64,000 nucleotides of DNA from Phymatolithon calcareum (taxonomy: Eukaryota; Rhodophyta; Florideophyceae; Hapalidiales): assembly GCA_977006965.1 (NCBI GenBank), contig OZ345352.1, positions 1,178,001 through 1,242,000 on the forward strand. The letters run 5' to 3'. Both the position numbers and the translations under genes were made by a program. Position 1 is the stretch's first letter; each line of letters opens with the position of its first letter. This document shows, in pieces, positions 60,611 to 64,000 of this stretch. The notes beneath the pieces are model-generated. The model saw nothing but the letters and a program-made list of their open reading frames with translations. It was not told the DNA's origin and did no database searches.

Positions 60611-61084
60611 AAATCAAAAACAAATACGTCTGCTTGAACTAGAGAAACGCAGACTGAGATAGATAGTGTTTGTCACAAGGCTAGAAAACACGAATAAGAG
60701 AGATTGTGGGAGATCAAACTCAGGATCTCTTTTACAAGATTGTGTGTTAGACTCTAAATCGTTGAAATTGAGGAAAGCAATGAACAAACAAGAAGCATGG
60801 GCAGTGCACACACTCAAAAGCGTCCTGCAGAAGCCTCCATGCGCCTTGGAAGATGGAAGGATTGTCATTCAACAACTTGATCCCATCCTTATTAAGTCCT
60901 AGTACGACCGCATCAAATATGCAATGCTGCAATCCACGCTTTAATAATGCTCGGGCCTATCTCAAGGAGTACCCATTGGGACTGTCGAGAATAGCTAGTT
61001 AGTGCTGCACCGATTTTAGAAAAAGGTACTCTCAGAAGACTTTTTTTAAGTAACCAGCACTGCGAGTGAATATTTTGACAACTT
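60611..61084. other. Unassigned sequence
   Basis: A 78-residue frame at 60666-60902 lacks motifs. Nothing else recognised. Confidence 0.35.
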
Positions 61085-61205
61085 TATTTTTAAAAGCCCC
61101 ACAGTCATACGAATAAAAGGGCAAGGCTTCCTCAGGCGCTAACCATAACAGGGTGGCTCTTTTCTTATGCTTGGTCTTCTACTTGATCTCCTAGCATGTA
61201 CTCCA
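61085..61205 (-). mobile_element. LINE 3' end, family X, minus orientation
   Basis: TTTTAAAAGCCCCACAGTCA, AAGGGCAAGGCTTCCTCAGG, and GGTGGCTCTTTTCTTATG match 27.76-27.86 kb. Confidence 0.75.
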
Positions 61206-61383
61206 TTGCTACTAAAAGTGGATTATTTATCGACAGGCGATTGTTATTTATCGATCATGAAAATATATCTGCCACTAGAAATCTCCTTTATTCGCGAATC
61301 TTACAATTTCTGCTCGCTTGCAGGACTTGAAGGTACAAAGACTTTATCACGCTCATGCTAGCACAGCATGAGGTTTCAGCTCT

Positions 61384-61743
61384 CTACACACCATCATTAA
61401 AGCAGCTGTAGAACTTGCGAAGTTCGTTTTCGGCAGTACAGATTCGAGCTCCAGGTAGAATTGTGTGCTTGCTCGTTAGACCACATTGGTTAAACTTTAG
61501 AAGGCCAGAAATTGAGTATTCCCGCAGCAAACAAGGAATAATCTTCAAGCTTTCAATCGAATTGTAACAAATCGTAGATCCAGTGCACTGAATCGGGACA
61601 TCAGCGGCGCACTTCTTGACACGAAGAGGAACAAAGTCAGGGACGACGGTACATTTTTCCACGACTGCGTCGAGTGGAGCGGCAAAAGTTAATGTAACAA
61701 AGGCAAAGAAAGCGACTAAGATGAAAAAGACCTTGGATGCCAT
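61384..61743 (-). CDS. Small secreted cysteine-rich protein, copy 3
   Basis: 119 residues, start ATG at 61743. It has a signal peptide (MASKVFFILVAFFAFVTLTF) and eight cysteines at the same positions as copies 1 and 2, but differs at about a third of the residues (for example PLDAVVEKCTVVPDF, SISGLLKFNQCGL). The C-terminal NELRKFYSCFNDG is unchanged. About 400 bp upstream is recognisably related (TTAAATGCACATGTCGGGCA, GAATCCGCTGTGGCAGAGGG), although the TATATTC box is not. The older divergence with full retention of the frame and cysteines indicates selection. Confidence 0.8.
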   Translation of the reverse strand: MASKVFFILVAFFAFVTLTFAAPLDAVVEKCTVVPDFVPLRVKKCAADVPIQCTGSTICYNSIESLKIIPCLLREYSISGLLKFNQCGLTSKHTILPGARICTAENELRKFYSCFNDGV

Positions 61744-61929
61744 AGTAGCTTTGGCGCGAGCAGGCGGCAAAGACGAGTTGGCACTGTGACTTTGAGCTTG
61801 AGATGGTTTCTTATTCGGGAAAGTGTTTTGGATAGTCTCTTAAATGCACATGTCGGGCATATTTGAGCTGCGCTGAAGTCCTCTTTGAAGAATCGGTAGA
61901 ATCCGCTGTGGCAGAGGGCACAGCATTAA

Positions 61930-63890
61930 TAACAACGCAAAGGAGCATTGATGCGCTGCTTCGCTTTCAAGCATCGAACTGAAAGACAGCGAAGAGAAAT
62001 CATTTCGCTATCATACCTTGCAACGCGCACTTCCGCCAGCATGTACCAGTAGCTTTTACAAAATTGAGGAGCTGGCAAAAATGTCCGCCAGTAGTAGAAC
62101 TGAGAATAGAATTATCAGTCTGGGTGCTGGGCAGGGATATCAGAACGGCGACAATGGCTGTTTTCTAGGAAGGTGCTTTCTGAGGTGGTCAGACCGGGTC
62201 CTGATCCCACTGACCATAAAATTACTGTGTGGATCTGACCACCCTGTGACAAAGCTTAAAGTCTCCGTCATCGCCACGTGAATTGGAACTGCAGAACCTG
62301 CTAACTTCAACATCAGTTTCGATCATGCCGTCGGCGAGCCAATGGTACCTCATCTCCGTGTACCGATAGGGACGGCAACAGAACTCTCAACATGTGGGAT
62401 TCTAGAATTCGTCGCACAGGGGATGAAGTTTTCTTACCTCATGCTGCATCAGGCTGGCATCTGAGCACTGGTATCCGCTCTAGAGTTCATTGTCACCCCC
62501 ATCTTCATGATGTGCTGTAGCTAATCAACGTTTGCCCGGGCGGTCCAATGATAAAAATACATTGGTTTTATGCTCAATGAGACGACGTGAAGCATTTACT
62601 GCGTCTGTTTATGCTTCATGATTTAGACAACGACAGATATGGCGAAGTTGCAATTTTTCTAGTACTGTGCAGCTCACGTTGATGAAATATTGGGATAATG
62701 CATGAAATTCCTGTTGTCAAGTATTAAGAAAAACTTGATATACTAAGTGCAAGGGTTGAAATTAGAAAAAATCTGCTCTTGCGGGACAATGTCATGAAGC
62801 GACAAGCGCCGAGACGCTTTGCAAAACCGTGGAGACAACACGGATTAACTCACGATCGGGTGAAGGGACGTCGACGCGACACGTTCGCAGTCCTGAAGCT
62901 GGCGTCAGCAAATATCGACGGTGACTACAATTTCAGGGCACCGCAATCTCCGCCAGCACTCAACTCTTTCGAAGTAGTCTGACGCTATTTTCTCCCGAGG
63001 GTTTTCCGTCGTCGACAGGGAGGGATCTACAGTGCATCATTCAACATAGGAGGACACGTGGACGTGCTAATCGTGGAGCCAATTCGTTCGCTCCTTGTGG
63101 CATAAAATCATCTTTTCAGCGGCAGGCAGAGTAGTGCGCTTGTGAGCATCTTTCGGGACAGCAAGGGAACTGCGGAAGAGAGGCCTACTGGATGTACCGA
63201 TACGCTTCTTTGTATTGCACGCCTCGTGATGACGATAACACAGCGGGCGATGGATTTTAATGTTCATCGAGCTGATCACTAATTTTAGACTTAAGGCTGT
63301 CCACGCGAGATAAGAGAAATTGAGTGGTGTCTTTGCCTCTCTTCAGGGACAGAGCCCAACGCTTTTATTATTCCCACCACACATTCCCTTGCCTCATCCC
63401 CCCGTGAGGCATCCTTTCAAGCGGTATCGCAAAGGGTAATGTTCAGAGAAACAGGTGCAACAATCTCCGCGAGAATCGAAATATCGCCTCTGATATCAGA
63501 ATGGGCCTTGAAGACGAATTATTTCGCATTCAAGTTCTATATAGTTGAGCGATAGTAGTTGTCTGACGATCCGTGTTGAGAGATGGCTAAATCGCGAGTT
63601 GTACTGGATCACCGAACTTCATTGAGCACACATCGCACTTCGTATGTGACATAGGTAATTGTTAGCTTTCGGGTTCGGATTTCAGCTTAGTCACGAATCT
63701 ACAATTGCGATTTAGTTTAAAAACCCGCGTCTCTCGGGTACACCATCCAATACTTCTTAGGACTGGATCGTCGACTGGCTGTCTATCCTTCTGGTCTCCT
63801 CGTGGCATGGCTTCGTCGCCTGGTTTTCAGGGAAAACCCAATCACCTGCGTCGGCAAGTACGAATCCTTGCCCCGAGTCTCACATGGATT
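61930..63890. other. Unassigned sequence
   Basis: The first part (to about 62110) is a diverged copy of the distal upstream flank of the secreted genes (compare 3190-3300: GAACTGAGAATAGA, GAGCTGGCAAAAAT). A 67-residue basic frame at 62779-62982 and other short frames lack motifs. I see no further gene. Confidence 0.4.
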
Positions 63891-63892
63891 AA

Positions 63893-63937
63893 GAAGAAAA
63901 TATATTTTTATTTAAAAGTTACTAACGCTTCTGCAGA
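63893..63937 (-). mobile_element. About 45-bp LINE 3' end, family P
   Basis: GAAGAAAATATATTTTTATTTAAAAGTTA and CGCTTCTGCAGA are the last bases of family P in minus orientation. Flanks CACATGGATTAAGAAG and CACGTGGATGAAGAGG look like a diverged target duplication. Confidence 0.6.
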
Positions 63938-64000
63938 CCACGTGGATGAAGAGGCATGGGAAACGCAGATCGTTCTAAGCTGTGTTCTGCATGCAGAGTA

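Noticed and set aside
1-64000. CRISPR arrays, tRNA and rRNA genes
   Set aside because: No regularly spaced identical repeats and no cloverleaf or rRNA core sequences were recognised; TGGTTCGAATCCC near 31065 lies inside LINE ORF2 coding sequence.

Overview
This is nuclear DNA from a eukaryote. The genes carry GT-AG introns of about 64 to 70 bp, TATA-like boxes about 60 to 75 bp upstream of start codons and AATAAA-type 3' ends. Almost every recognisable coding stretch belongs to a mobile element: non-LTR retrotransposons (LINEs), hAT, PIF/Harbinger-like and MULE DNA transposons, and MITE-like elements. The hAT and PIF/Harbinger-like proteins resemble those seen in oomycetes and other stramenopiles, but red algae or another protist lineage fit as well. 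I cannot place the organism further. Base composition is moderate and there is no prokaryotic operon structure.

The likely host genes form two small families. (1) Three copies of a 119-residue secreted protein with eight cysteines lie at 3.6, 43.2 and 61.6 kb, each duplicated with its upstream flank. (2) Two copies of a secreted protein with a cysteine-rich region and an integrin-beta-like von Willebrand A (vWA) domain lie at 16.8 and 19.1-24.8 kb, in a large inverted duplication. The second vWA copy is split by a complete LINE with a perfect 14-bp target-site duplication (TSD).

Layout: 0-1.8 kb, two opposed LINE fragments; 2.0-4.5 kb, palindrome, head-to-head LINE ends and the first secreted gene; 4.8-7.2 kb, MITE-like element and a pyrimidine-rich minisatellite; 7.65-9.64 kb, a DNA transposon with terminal inverted repeats; 10.9-13.9 kb, a two-gene PIF/Harbinger-like element; 16.1-25 kb, the vWA palindrome with the inserted LINE; 25.3-37.2 kb, nested LINEs including one near full-length two-ORF element; 38.7-40.8 kb, an autonomous-type hAT; 41.6-46.5 kb, the inverted duplication of the secreted gene and a small hAT-like MITE; 46.6-49 kb, MULE and LINE remnants; 50-54.9 kb, mostly unassigned; 54.9-60.6 kb, a stack of LINE within LINE with a hAT inside; 61.4-61.7 kb, the third secreted gene; then unassigned sequence to the end.

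I use letters for LINE families defined here. R has a single ORF with 2A, endonuclease, reverse transcriptase (RT) and RNase H, and an AAAG tail. P has a PHD-like ORF1 plus an ORF2 and a CTT tail. X has a conserved 3' UTR and an A-rich tail. C has a poly(C) tail. D is a relative of the others known only from 3' fragments. B has a 3' end resembling AAATAAA..ATATCCC. A has an ATCC or AATCC tail. The most unusual observations are a Tudor-like module inserted inside the RNase H domain of family R, the 2A-like motif at its N-terminus, and the different non-A tails of the families.
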